Numbered from the stretch's first letter, positions 21,095 through 32,103 are shown. The stretch: 64,000 bases of DNA from Metallyticus violacea (GCA_030762175.1 CM060830.1:53893501-53957500); one strand, 5' to 3'. Notes: a model not told the origin generated them from the letters alone. Translations and numbers: made by a program.

Positions 21095-23668
21095 GAGGCC
21101 CCATCGTAGTTTGTATTTAAAATTTTCTTAGCACTTTATACATTTTAAATTTTATTATAGTAGCTGTTTGAGAAATAAAAGAATTAGTAGCTTTTAGAGA
21201 CTGTAGCTAGCTGATAATATAATGGGATATAATTGAAATATTTTATTTTAGTCCCCTGGATTGTGTTGGAGCCTAGTCCCCTGGAATTTTAGTAGACTAC
21301 CACTACTAACTAGGCTAACTGGGGACTAGGGTCTGATGCATTCAAGGTGGAAAGTTAGTACTTTATTTAATTATTTACAATTTAGATAAAGGGATAGTAT
21401 ACAATCATTATTGTATTAAAATTTCTGTAATCATGACGAGGTACACCAAAAATGACCTAGGCCAGATAGTTGAAGACTCCTTGTAGTTTGTATATTGCTT
21501 AGCATTTCCAATAAATTTCAATTTCATATATATATATATTTAGAATGGGGGCATGGAAGAAGGCTAAAATAGTAGATGATGCGGGGTAGAGAATATGTGC
21601 ATTTTATGAAGAAAAAAAAATAGGCAATACATTCGAATAGACTGCCCAGGCACCGCAGAGAGGAGGTTGATTGCGCTTAGAGCTAAGTTTGCTGAGTGGA
21701 ATAGAGATAGGTTGGCATATTGAGATCTGTTTGCTAGGAAGGCAACTGGCCAAAGCTTTGTTCTTTTCTATTCTATGGAACTAGAAGCGCTTTGTTGTAA
21801 TAGATGCGCTCTTTGAGTTTGACTTTGTGCATGTGAACAAAGTAATAGACAAATGAGCGTTGCAGCTTTAATGGCTAGCAGTGCACTATAATGGTCAATG
21901 ACTTGACATAATAAACAATTTACGTATTTATTGTTTCAACACTTGTTTAATAAATATTTATTGTAGATATCATTTTTAGTAGAAATATTTAACTCAAGTA
22001 GGTATAACCGCTAATGAACCTTTCCTGATTCAGGTACTTATATCTGTTTTATTATTTGTGTGAAATAATTTAAACTTCAAATTGTTTTGGCATATTTTAG
22101 ATATACATAACTTACACAATGGTTCTTATCGGAAAGGGTTGTCACATATATTTATATGGGCACGTATTTTAGTGTATGTGTTTAGGTGATAATAACTGTA
22201 AATGTATTTATTTTGAGATGAAATTCTTTTTCTCTAAGCGTCTGTGTGAAGAATTGGAAATATGATCAACACGTGAATGATGTACAAATATGTTTGTAAA
22301 TGTTGAGCAATAAATACACATTACCAACACCACTTTAAACTAATGCTAAAATGTGAAACGCTTACTTCTCTATGAAACATCCTGTACATCTTTACTCGAA
22401 AAGGAATTCTATATCTTTTCTCTTAACCTGCGAAAGATGCTGTTTTTAGATAATTTTATTTTAATCAATGCTATAATCAAGAATCAAAGATCGTTAACGG
22501 GTCTCTTGATCTAAAGTAAACATTAACAGGATACTTTTATGAATTTTTTGTAATTTTGTTTAAAAAAACGATTTGGTATTTCCTTGCTAAATGATCACAA
22601 ACAAATTTAAAATGAGAGTACTATGATTTGTACTGCAGAAAAAATACACGAGCTTTAACTGCTACTAAAGATTGATACTATACACAAGCATTATAAAACG
22701 TATTAGACATGCATATAAATTATGTTACCCAGATTTAGAAATACTGATTTCAACATTATCATCCAACTAACAAGCCATCGTTTTGGAAGCATATATTCTT
22801 CAAAAATATAAGTTAATAAACATTAAAACGTCCTGACGTAGATTTACTTGCTATGTAATACATTCTTATAATGCATAAACGACAATATTCTGATAATTCT
22901 TAATAAAATATTTTTGTCTTGAGTAATTTCGTTCGTTACAGCTGAGAGGAACAATTAAGACTGGTAGCTTTGGCAACTTATATTATTTAGCTTCACTGTG
23001 AAAAGAAGACCCAAAAATAACAGCAACAAATGAAATATACCCAGTAAGAATATAATGCACAGGCATTTAATTGTTTGTCATGCTAGTACTCCCCAAATTG
23101 TAGTAGCAAAATGCGTTACATTCGTTGCAGAAGATTGAACTTTTTTAATTACTGAGACACGCTTGGAGACTGTTAATGTTCATTACACTGTTAAATGCAG
23201 GCCCTTTAATTTCAATGTCTAAGTGCACAAAGTGACAAAATATACATTCTGTACACAAAGTGTTCTACCAATTGCTTTTCAGATGTAACATTCGTTATTA
23301 CCACGGAATTACCCAAGCGGACTTTCTGAGAAGTCCATCGATACCTCCCGGAGATGCCTCTACTGGATGCGTAAGTACAAACGGTCAGGTATAGAGCAAG
23401 GCTGAAGTACGGAAATAGCTTTGTTGGCTAGAAGTTCTTATAGGAACGAACATAAAGGCATCTTCATAAAATAGCAAATAGCATAGTGTTTTAACAAACA
23501 AAATGATCGAAAATGTCACTATAAACGCTAACTTTGCCCAGTAACTAATATCAGTTTCAATAAATTGCATAATGCTGAACATACAGCAGATCTAAACACT
23601 AGACACGGGTGGAAATGTAATATTGCCTCTCTGACAAGCGACAGCAGCGGAGCTTTCTCTGTCCTTAC
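21095..23668. other. Long AT-rich stretch, nothing recognised
   Basis: About 2.6 kb of AT-rich sequence. A short local duplication of TAGTCCCCTGGA (21251-21262 and 21275-21286) and a small TA run at 21528-21540 are the only structures seen. No coherent frame above 65 codons. Confidence 0.45.
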
Positions 23669-23726
23669 CTGGCGCCCGCCGGTTGCGTCTATCAAAAGGA
23701 ATCGACTTCCGCAATTATAGCAGTTC
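23669..23726 (-). other. Possible short spliced exon (58 nt), speculative
   Basis: On the minus strand a consensus acceptor (AATTTCTAG) precedes a 58-nt GC-richer segment that ends at a strong donor (GCGCCAG followed by GTAAGGAC). One frame is open across it (NCYNCGSRFLLIDATGGRQ). The segment stands out from very AT-rich surroundings. A chance pair of splice-like signals is quite possible, and one open frame over 58 nt is weak evidence. No neighbouring exon was identified. Confidence 0.2.
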
Positions 23727-24399
23727 CTAGAAATTAGATGTCGTCAGTTCTATAACCAATGCACCTTATCCTGGGTTAAGTGACTCTACTGACTCAGAGA
23801 CAGTTTGCTTTATAAAATAATCGTCGTCATTAATGCACATGGTACAATTGAGATATGAATGTAAATGTTATTTTATTGCACAATGGCACTTAAATGCTTT
23901 TCTTGCTGTATGTGCCGTTTGTTATTATGCACATATCAACATGATGGTTCAAATATTTTCACTCACAAGTCACCAGTGATGTTTTTTGATAGGTTGTTTT
24001 GCATCTTCACAACAGGAATGAGAGAGGTGGGTGAATAACCTCCAGAAAAACATAACCTCACATCATCTGATCCAACGTCTAAACTAACTTTGGAGCAAGT
24101 GCTGCTTTAAACTTTTCTTCAGATGGAAATGAAGTGAAGCGTCAGCAAACAACACAAAATAATCGAGCAATGAAAAACAAAATATTCTTATCTACTTTAA
24201 AGTGATTGTAAAAAGAAAAAGAAAAGAAAATTTGAATAACTCTTCAGGTGTAAATGTACAAAAAACCTTAATAGCTATGAAATGAATATTTATGTGGACC
24301 TTTTTGATGTTTTGTTCGGAATATGTCACTAAAATATTTGACACTAATTTACATACACCATATATACTGAAATATTATTGCTTTTTTAATGTGGAAGAA
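23727..24399. other. AT-rich spacer
   Basis: Nothing recognised apart from sequence leading into the ORF at 24400. The open frame upstream of that ATG (from 24292) is hydrophobic and probably not part of the protein. Confidence 0.4.
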
Positions 24400-24624
24400 A
24401 TGGAAAACATGTCTAGTGATACGGATCAATCCTCTAAAAATAGTAATGAAGAACAACTGACAGAAGGAGAACCTCGTATTATTGCAAGAGAGGACAATCA
24501 TTTGGATTCTGGTTCGCAAATTTTTAGTAAACAGTTTAAGCGGCCAGTTTGTAACGTATGTATTTACATGACGGAAAAAATAATATTCGGAAAGGACACT
24601 TTATTGAAACAGCACAGGCAGTAA
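24400..24624 (+). CDS. Candidate coding fragment: acidic segment plus degenerate zinc-finger-like motif
   Basis: A 74-codon frame starts MENMSSDTDQSSKNSNEE. It continues as a hydrophilic Ser/Glu/Gln-rich segment to about residue 48, then RPVCNVCIYMTEK and KDTLLKQHRQ before the stop. The CxxC followed by a basic LLKQH resembles half of a C2H2 zinc finger, but the spacing between the cysteines and the histidine is 17 rather than 12 and the second histidine is absent. The composition differs from the shadow ORFs elsewhere. It could be the first exon of a longer gene, a retrocopy fragment or chance. The start is chosen at the ATG where composition turns acidic. A SINE-A begins 18 bases after the stop. 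Confidence 0.35.
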   Translation: MENMSSDTDQSSKNSNEEQLTEGEPRIIAREDNHLDSGSQIFSKQFKRPVCNVCIYMTEKIIFGKDTLLKQHRQ

Positions 24625-24861
24625 AGTTATACAGCTCAAGTACCGCCTCGGGTGGCCGAGGTCGTTAAGGCGCGGACTCATGAGCGGGAGGTCTGGGGTT
24701 CGAATCCACCAGGACCGTCCTCCCTGATTGAGATTTTATCCAGATTTTCCTCAGTTCTCATAAATGGCAAATGCCAACTTAGGCCTGGAACGCTTCCTTC
24801 CTTTAAAAGAAAAATAAATAAATAAATAAAATCCTTTCCCAATGTATCATTTCATCTCATG

Positions 24862-24864
<3 letters not shown>

Positions 24865-24894
<30 letters not shown>
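24865..24894. repeat. TA microsatellite at the 5' junction of the nested SINE-B
   Basis: Mostly (TA)n with one CATA interruption, lying exactly between the left target duplication and the SINE-B head. Confidence 0.95.
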
Positions 24895-25191
24895 GCGTCG
24901 GTCCTGGTGTGTAGTGGTTACCATACTTGCCTCCTAAATCCAAGATCGCGGGTTCGAACCCGGCCAGAACCAATGGATTTTTTCGGGGCGTAAAAATCCT
25001 AAGTATGGCTTCCTTCGGAAGGGAAGTAAAGCCGTGGGTCCCGTGTCGTACATTTACGGCACGAAAAAGAACCTCAAACCTGAAAGAGAGGCCTCTGAGC
25101 AAAATTTGTCGGCCGTTTCACGCCCTGAGTTGAAAGGGACGCTGATGACCTGAGCTGTTAAAGAGCGTCCATAAATAAATCATTCAAAAAA
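24895..25191 (+). mobile_element. SINE-B copy 3, nested inside SINE-A copy 4
   Basis: Full-length SINE-B: head GGTCCTGGTGTGTAGTGG, B-box GCGGGTTCGAACCCGG, a GGGGCGTAAAAATCCTAAGT body and a CCATAAATAAATCATTCAAA tail. It is bounded by ATCTCATGTAT duplications inside SINE-A. The order of events is therefore SINE-A first, SINE-B second. The 68- and 81-codon frames across it are shadows. Confidence 0.96.
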
Positions 25192-25284
25192 ATCTCATGT
25201 ATCATCAGTGTCCATTCCCTGTGGTGCCTCAGTAGTAAAAACGGGCGTTAAACACTACCCCCCCCCCAAAAAAAACCAGCTCAA

Positions 25285-25780
25285 AAGTGTGCAACCAAAA
25301 GATGTGGGTTAAAAAATTGGCAATTTCATCTGCGATTTGGTTCGAGCAGAGATTTATAGATTTTATTGGTAAGGTCTTACACGGTCCCTATCTTACTGAA
25401 CTGACAAAATCTTGAGTTCATGGTCCTCAACTGAGATAAAGAGGGACATTCATGGAATCAGCATGTATAGTAGCATAGAGGTATTGTTCTTTATCTAAGT
25501 ATAATTGAACGTAGCTGGAGACAAATTTGTTTTAATACCCGTGATTGTATGTGAAAACGGTTAAGATGACGAACGCTGCTCCTGAATTTGAAAGCACCTA
25601 CCTCTCGTGGTAAAGAAATATGATTTTTCATGCAGTTAATGGTGACAGACGAAGGCTTGATCCCTAACACTATGTCCTATTATTAAAAATATTAAATATT
25701 GTGAAACACCCTTTCATGATGAAATGAAAGGAGAAATATCGGGTTATCCAATTATTTAATGAATTTTCGACGAAAAGCTG
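25285..25780. other. Spacer, nothing recognised
   Basis: No coherent frame or repeat. Confidence 0.4.
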
Positions 25781-26638
25781 CATTGGTCGATAAACCATTG
25801 CTCAAGGCCAACTGGCCTTAAGGTCGAGGTCAAGCGAACTACTACGTTGCCTTGAGCTTCATTCCACTCAATCGTTTGAACAGTGAAAGAAACAACACAT
25901 GTCTAATACTAGTATGCTATGAACACTAAATCTCCTACTAGGCCTAATCATTCTATTCCTAATGCGATAGTATTCTCACACTTTAGATGAACTAAAGAAT
26001 AATATACATCAAGAGAAATACTTTCTGGAAGAGAATTAAAAACGGCAATGGGCAATTTCATAGCCAATTGCCAGAAATGTGTGGAATAAAAGTGGTCAAA
26101 GGCTGGGTTATTATTTCTCGTTCTCGTAAGCGACAGCGGTTTTGTGGGAGTGCTGCTACGAGAATATCATACATCGAGAGCGGCCGTTCGGTAACGAGGC
26201 GACTTGAGGTGTCTCGCAGGGAGTACACAGAGACCAAAGCGTAATAGTCTTGTACTGTGTATAATGCTATACAGGATGGACACTTGCATACAATGAAGAA
26301 AACATAGTTTGTCGTTCAACGTAAGCACTCCTCTTATTTGTGGTCGGTCTTTGCTGCCTACGAGAATGATTAAATCTTGAATCAAACGCGCTCTCTTCCC
26401 GCTCCGCATTCCATGCCCACCTTGCGGCTGCGAGAGTGAGCAAGTCAGGTGGCCGAGATACGAGCGAGATTGAAAGCAGACCGGCTTTAATGTGGAAACT
26501 GGCTGGGTAAATAACTTATTAAGTGCATTAAAATGTATTGCACTGCCACCGATTCTTACGTGGCCCCGCCCTCACCTCACCCGACTGGTCGTGAGCGATG
26601 ACTTATCGACCGATGCATTCGCCGCCACCGCATCGGTC
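25781..26638. mobile_element. GC-richer block with imperfect inverted ends, possible DNA transposon
   Basis: The left end contains TGCATTGGTCGATAAACC and the right end, read in reverse, contains TGCATCGGTCGATAAGTC. Over about 37 bp the two ends match at about 28 positions. The interior (26090-26640) is clearly GC-richer than the surrounding DNA. Each end also has its own small hairpin: GCTCAAGGC at 25800-25808 with GCCTTGAGC at 25849-25857, and GACCGATGC at 26608-26616 with GCATCGGTC at 26630-26638. An 80-codon minus frame (26167-26409) has no recognised motif. No target duplication was found, so this could instead be a host regulatory or CpG-rich segment. Confidence 0.4.
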
Positions 26639-27055
26639 ATCAGATAATTAGATGACCTATATTAGAAAATTGGTTTCAGGATAATGAAAAACCTTCTCTC
26701 TAATATGTCATTTACCTAAAATTCACTCATGATCAATGAATAATTCGTGAATGTGTGGATATATAAATGTAATTCAGCATGTTTAAAAGAGGGAAAATCG
26801 TTGCATACTCTAGAGAAACTCCATCAACATACATGACAGCAATGATAATGAAAATGATAGTGAAGATGAAAATTAAGGCAGATTAATTTATTTTCAGCAT
26901 AGCACTATACCAAATAATGAAATGTTACTCAATTCTATTGATAATACTAATACTTAGAATATTAAAACATATTAAAATTAATATTATGTCAATCGGTGTA
27001 TTTAGTTATTTTATTGTTTATTTATTTGTTGATAATTAATGCTAATTTATGTTAT
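26639..27055. other. AT-rich spacer
   Basis: Nothing recognised. Confidence 0.45.
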
Positions 27056-27091
27056 TTTTAATGGTGTTTAACGCCCGTTTTTACTACTGAG
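27056..27091 (-). mobile_element. SINE-A 3'-end scrap
   Basis: Only the last 36-38 bases of SINE-A are present (GTGTTTAACGCCCGTTTTTA and CTACTGA). This is either a strongly 5'-truncated insertion or a deletion remnant. Confidence 0.8.
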
Positions 27092-28436
27092 TATTTTATG
27101 TTAAATGTAATAGCACTTGGGGTTTTGCTGTTGCTGTTCTCTTTTGGCAATATGCCCATCAGAAAGAGTCGGTAATGTATACTACAGTACAGAATCTCTG
27201 GTTAGATCCCTTCATCGGAAGTGAGTGAATTTTTGTGTCCTTCTTTTACAGCTCCATTCTGAAAGTGACCTCCACAGAAAGAAAAATGAGGGGTTTATCA
27301 CAGTCGTTCGAGCAGAGTAGCACAGACGTTCACTGTTACCGATCTATCTCTCTGGATAGGTCCAGTAGAGTCAATGGAACACACATCCTAATGGAGCGAG
27401 AGCACTTCATTTAACTGAAGGCACTGGTCAGTTTGCCAGAAGCCGGACTTTATCTTCTTATAGGTCGTTTTTAGAAGAAGGGTCGAGAACGAACCTGCAA
27501 GTAATGCATCTGGAACCAGTGAGGATTTGGAGGTACACATAGGGACAACCTGCATCGGCACCTTTGATGCTCTTGTTCCTAACTCCACTCCGAGTTGGGT
27601 TTAGTTCTCAATGAATTCATCTGATGTCGCTGCTATCGCCGCAGCTAAAGTGTTTAACGAACAGCTGTACAGCTTCTTAAGCGGTTAACTATAATGAAAA
27701 TTGACTTTTTCTTTTCAAAATTGGTAATATGGTTCATAATGGGCGGGTTTCATAAATGTAACATTTTCAAAAGAAAGCAAAAAGTGTATTTAGTTTATTG
27801 CAAAATAATATCAACTTTAAATGAGCTTAAATTACAAAAAATTCTTTGCTTTTCATGTAACAATGCAAATAATAACTTAAGGTTATTAAGAAAAGAAATT
27901 GGAATTCCACTCTACAGTAAATTTTAAACTTCAAGATGGGTGGGTATCCCCAAAATATTTAATAATATTTTCAAAATGTCTCTTGTATGTCATAAATATT
28001 TACTAGAACACATTTTTCTTATTTCCTATTTAGTCATCATATTTCTAAAATTCTTGTTCAATTTTTTTTATATATAATTGAAAAATTAGGCAAAAAATTT
28101 AGGGGTGCGGGTTAAACCATATTTTACTCATTTTAACATATTATTTGGATTTAGTAGATTTTTGTTTTGGGTTTGAATATTTGATTTATTTTGCTCTTAG
28201 TTTTAAGTTTGGCAGAACGAATTTAATTGGTAGTTGTATTTTTTCTTTAAAGTTTTATTCTTGCTTATTATTTATTTGTTTTAACTTTTATTTGTATGTA
28301 ATTTTTTGTTATTTAAAATTGTCTTTATAATTATTTATTTTTTTCAGTGGATAGTATTATTTATATTAAGTATATTTAGATTTAGTGAATGTTAATAAGA
28401 TTGGATAATATTGTGTCAATATAAATCTTCCTTCTC
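27092..28436. other. Spacer; AT-rich, with a T-rich strand-biased tract at 28130-28400
   Basis: 27100-27650 is less AT-rich and has no coherent frame. 28130-28400 is strongly T-rich with G exceeding C on the plus strand, which resembles mitochondrial composition. I could not match it to a mitochondrial gene, so I do not extend the NUMT into it. Confidence 0.35.
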
Positions 28437-28802
28437 AATAAAACTCCCAAAAAAATTATGCTATTATCCGAAATTAATTTATTCTTATAATCATCAAAAT
28501 GAATCAATCACCTAATTATTATTATTATTATTATTATTATTAACAAAATTAAATTTATTTTCCAATCCTCCCAACCAAATTACAATTTATAATAACATTA
28601 AACCTATTAAACACAAAAATAAATTGAAATATTATTAAAATCTATAGGGTCTTCTCGTCTTTTAATTATATTTAAGATTATTTTACTTAGCACTTAAGTT
28701 CTAATTAAATTCATATAAAACAGATGTTGTTTCGTCCAACTATTCCTGCAAGCCTTCAATTAAAAGCCTAATGATTACGCTACCTTACAGTCAAATTTCT
28801 GG
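28437..28802 (-). pseudogene. rrnL: NUMT: nuclear copy of part of mitochondrial 16S rRNA
   Basis: The plus strand is the complement of insect mitochondrial large-subunit rRNA, so the rRNA sense is minus. Recognisable conserved blocks, in the right order, are CCCAAAAAAATTATGCTATT (usual CCAAAAAAATTACGCTGTT), CTATAGGGTCTTCTCGTCTT, TTTCGTCCAACTATTCCTGC, and AGCCTTCAATTAAAAGCCTA followed by ATGATTACGCTACCTTACAG (usual GATTATGCTACCTTTGCACAG). These span the peptidyl-transferase-proximal half of the molecule. Deletions (for example in CTACCTTTGCACAGT), substitutions at normally invariant sites and an ATT microsatellite inside show a nuclear pseudogene. Flanks on both sides are not 16S. Confidence 0.92.
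28515..28541. repeat. (ATT)n microsatellite inside the NUMT
   Basis: About nine ATT units at a position where functional 16S has an AT-rich variable loop. Confidence 0.95.
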
Positions 28803-30495
28803 GTATTCTGAAGCAGTATACGAGTGTGGAAGGTATCTGTACTAATCATGGGGATTCCTGGAACCCTCTTGAAAGCAGTCATGAGGTCTTCGTACTTTGG
28901 TCTCAAATAATCTCTCTCTTGAGGAAGACGTTGTGCCAACTCCAGTGTCTTCTTGCGGAATCTTCGAAAATAGCAGTTTGAACTCCTTCTCAAACTCAGT
29001 TGTATACTTGAACACCCCTAGGTCTTCCCCCCCCCCCCTACTTGCAGGTGCACTATGTTTGCAAGAAGAACAGATTTACCACATACATTATTTTCTCTGA
29101 AGATAAATGATGAAATAGATATCTTTCCAACTTTCCATGTATCATGATTTCCTTGAAACCTTGAGTTTCCATTTCGTAAACATGATAAGGATTCTTATCA
29201 CCGCATGTTCGATCAGCTATGCCCAGTCATGTGGAACTTTGACTGACATCGCTGGCAGTTTTTTTTTTCTATCAATTATTGCACGGACTGAATCTATCTT
29301 CAAACGCGTATGGTAAAAGATACTTCTGGTTAATAATTTCCAACGATAGGTGATTTTTATGCAGCCAAAGGTAGGCAAGAATGATGGTTCTGTTTTGGGA
29401 TGGGCAGACCACACTGATATTTCTTTTTTTTCATTTGGTGAGCTTTATGCCCACTTCTCTTGATTCATCTCAAATCATGCAGTGACTGTTTTGAGACGTA
29501 GCATCTATTATTATAATATTTAATGTCTAGAGTTTTCAGGGATAGCATGATTGGCTGTTGCTTAAATTAGGTGTTGGTGAGCACTTTTATAGGTCAATCA
29601 TGGCAACTATCCCCTGGGAATCAAGAAGCCTGTTTCTAATCTTGTCAATTTCTTTCAACTTGCATTTCTTTTTTGATTTGTCAAGATGTTTCGTGCTAAG
29701 ATCCTCCATGGACCTTTTTATTCATTAGAGACATCTTTTTTATCCTTTTCAAATTTTGTAGGCATCTTGAAACTCAGATTAAACTCAGTATTAAAAATAT
29801 ATCTGTTTAGTTAAGCTATTTATTTTTTGCTTCCTTACAAGATTGCAAATACAATTGTGTATGATGTTTACATTAAGTTGGGGACTTAATTTCTTGAGTA
29901 ATGACACTTTGTGCTGGGGAATGAATGTACACATATGGCGTATTACTCCTTAATTATGTTTACAGGTGGTGTATTAGTAGAAAGACAACCGCTGCTTTAA
30001 TTACCAGGAATCAACATATTTCCTGACTCTACTCCCTTTCTAGTACAACTGACACATTTTTTTCCGTTACTGAAAGTGTTCAATTCATCTCATTGATGTC
30101 CACGTCCTGATGCCAGGAATTCCAGTGGGCAGCAGCCCGGATATCGAGCGTTAGTAGAAATGAAGATTGTAGACATTAAATCGGATAAAAATTGTAAATT
30201 AATTAATTTTAAATGTAATCATTGCTACTGGGTACCAAAGTATGTGTAATTATAAATCATAGTTAAAATAGGCGTAGTTTTGGATTCCAACACGGTTTAG
30301 TTTAGTTTATTGTAGTTTTAGTTTAGTTACAGCATTAGCACTGTAGATTTTAAAAGCTGCAGAATTTAAATTGTATTGAAAAAAGTAAGAGGAATAAATG
30401 AAATAAATCTGGAGTATTATGTCCTCTGTAGAAACAAGATATCAGGATATAAACATTGCAGAATAATAAACACAATTTGATTGTAACTTCTAGGT
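28803..30495. other. Spacer with weak coding-like frames, unrecognised
   Basis: Minus-strand frames at 28993-28775 (72 codons, running into the NUMT) and in the neighbouring frame upstream (a segment with TTEFEKEFKLLFSKIPQEDT) look hydrophilic and coding-like but belong to no family I recognise. A second minus frame at 29414-29217 is similar. They may be parts of one decayed transposon protein. A 10-base C-run lies at 29029-29038. Confidence 0.3.
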
Positions 30496-30850
30496 CTATG
30501 GCGTACAATTTCTCTTGAACTTACTGTACATGCGATGAAAGAATATTTCTGTTCCCAACTTAATTCTTGTCCCATGTATCGATTGGTGGACATCTTCAGG
30601 TATTAAATTTTGACATTTCTTTCGGCAATTGCAAGAAGAATTTCTTTCATTGACCGCTCTGCCTTCTCTTCCAACACTTTCCCCTCCTCCCACTCTTTGA
30701 ATTTTTTTTTTACATTTTCTTCCATTTTTTTTTTCCTTCCTGACAGTTGTCTCTCCAGACTTCTCTTCCAAAGAAATCGATACGCCGCCACTAGGACCTA
30801 CGCCGGACGATGTGGAACCACTAGAGTATCACCATTGATGAAATCAAGAA
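30496..30850 (-). pseudogene. Decayed Ser/Gly- then Lys/Glu-rich coding-like segment, unknown
   Basis: Minus strand: a frame opens after a splice-acceptor-like CTCTAG near 30822 with SGSTSSGVGPSGGVSISLEE, then KSGETTVRKEKK. At an A-run (about 30730) the coding-like signal passes to a neighbouring frame reading MEENVKKKFKEWEEGKVLEE and KAERSMKEILLAIAERNVKI, a charged, probably helical/coiled-coil segment ending in a stop. The change of frame at a homopolymer suggests slippage or decay. No family recognised. No ATG start is evident for the first part. Confidence 0.3.
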
Positions 30851-31855
30851 TATCATGTTACTGTATCATTAAGAACGTTTTCGCTTATAAGCTTTTGATT
30901 TCATTCAGGTATGGCCTTTTCCTTCCCGCCGATTATTTCTGAAGATAATGATGATAATAGGTTTTCGATGCTGCGAATTTTGTTTTAAAAGAATAGAAAA
31001 AAGTAGAGAAATAAATTCACTGTCACCCATTCCTAGCATTCGCAATATTTTTCAGCGAACGTTATAACGGAAATATTTAAACAAATGTATAATAATAAAC
31101 AGTTTAGTGTTTGTTATTTATATAAACGGTAAGTATGTAAAACACCACAATAGTTAAGGCGGTTAAACCGTGTTTCTTTACTCTGATTTTCGGTTTTACT
31201 TGTTTATTGGTGCTTTCTGAATTACGGTCACGCATTATTTTCCCTAAATCCCTGCTTTATATTTATTGGAGAAAATATAAAGTTCTGAATTTTAACGTTT
31301 CTGACAAAAAGTTAAGTTAAGGAGCTGGTGAGCGTAGCTTAGTTTTATAAATAGTTTGCATAATATCTGAAAATCGCATATTGTGCTTTCCATACTTTAC
31401 ATCAGTTTTACCGTATGCAGGCCCGTATTTAGAACTGCTGACGAAAAAATCCTTTGCTGCCTCTCTCTCTTTGCTCTGTCTTTGTGTATGTTTACTGAAA
31501 TTATGAATGTAAACCATAAAAAAAACTTTGTTATATTCAAATTGTTTCTTCTATGACCAGGAGCCAAAACACTACTAATTTAAATAATTTATGGCTTATT
31601 CCTCACCCTCTCATTGGCAAACAGGTTTATGATTTATGCACAGTTCGGTTTCACTGTCAAATCAGACTCAATAACAAGGACACGAAGACACCAAGTAGCT
31701 CTGTATTATGATATATACTTAATTTAATTTTTAAAGATTTTTAAAAATGCCACTTTTTCACTTTTTAGTAACAGCCAAATTACATTATGTTTTGCCTACT
31801 ATTTTTTCTTTGTTATTTCTGTTACCATTTGCCTTCATCTAACCTTATACTCTTG
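30851..31855. other. AT-rich spacer
   Basis: No coherent frame or repeat recognised. Confidence 0.45.
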
Positions 31856-32103
31856 GGTCGGCCCTGATGGCCTAATGAAAACCTTACTTGCCTCATAGAC
31901 TCAAGGCCGCTAGTTCAAACTCAGTCAGGGTAGATGTATTTTAGATCGTAAAAATGCTAACTATGCATGTCTTCCTTCGGATGAGAAGTAAAGGCGTTTG
32001 TCCCTTTTCATAGATTCTGAGGAAAATTTGTCAGCCGTTTCACGTCCCGAATCGAAGGGAACCTAAATGACCAAAGCTGTTAAATAGCGTCATTAAATAA
32101 ATC
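31856..32103 (+). mobile_element. SINE-B copy 4, diverged
   Basis: An older copy: head GGTCGGCCCTGATGGCCTAA, degenerate B-box TAGTTCAAACTC, body CTTCCTTCGGATGAGAAGTA and TCTGAGGAAAATTTGTCAGC, tail GCGTCATTAAATAAATC. The tail runs directly into an AAT microsatellite. Confidence 0.85.

Larger units (their letters stand above)
24643..25260 (+). mobile_element. SINE-A copy 4, split by a SINE-B insertion
   Basis: Head and body lie at 24643-24864 (GGTGGCCGAGGTCGTTAAGG, GGGGTTCGAATCC, then a TAAATAAATAAATAAA expansion in the middle). The 3' end resumes at 25192-25260 (TCATGTATCATCAGTGTCCA to GGGCGTTAAACACTA), followed by a C-run and A-run. The interruption is SINE-B copy 3 with the target duplication ATCTCATGTAT (24854-24864 and 25192-25202). 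The outer flanks of SINE-A carry CAGCTCAA at 24632-24639 and 25277-25284, probably its own target duplication. Confidence 0.93.

Noticed and set aside
24903..24960. Genuine tRNA genes at the SINE heads
   Set aside because: A- and B-box-like sequences are present but no cloverleaf or mature 3' end could be drawn, and each is continuous with a SINE body.
24857..25133. ORFs with repeated peptides such as RLEVLFRAVN.RHGT.GFTSLPKEAIL (also at 18624-18932, 41606-41830, 42318-42659, 59436-59690)
   Set aside because: The recurrence looks like a protein family but every instance lies on a SINE-B copy; the shared peptide is a translation of the repeat.
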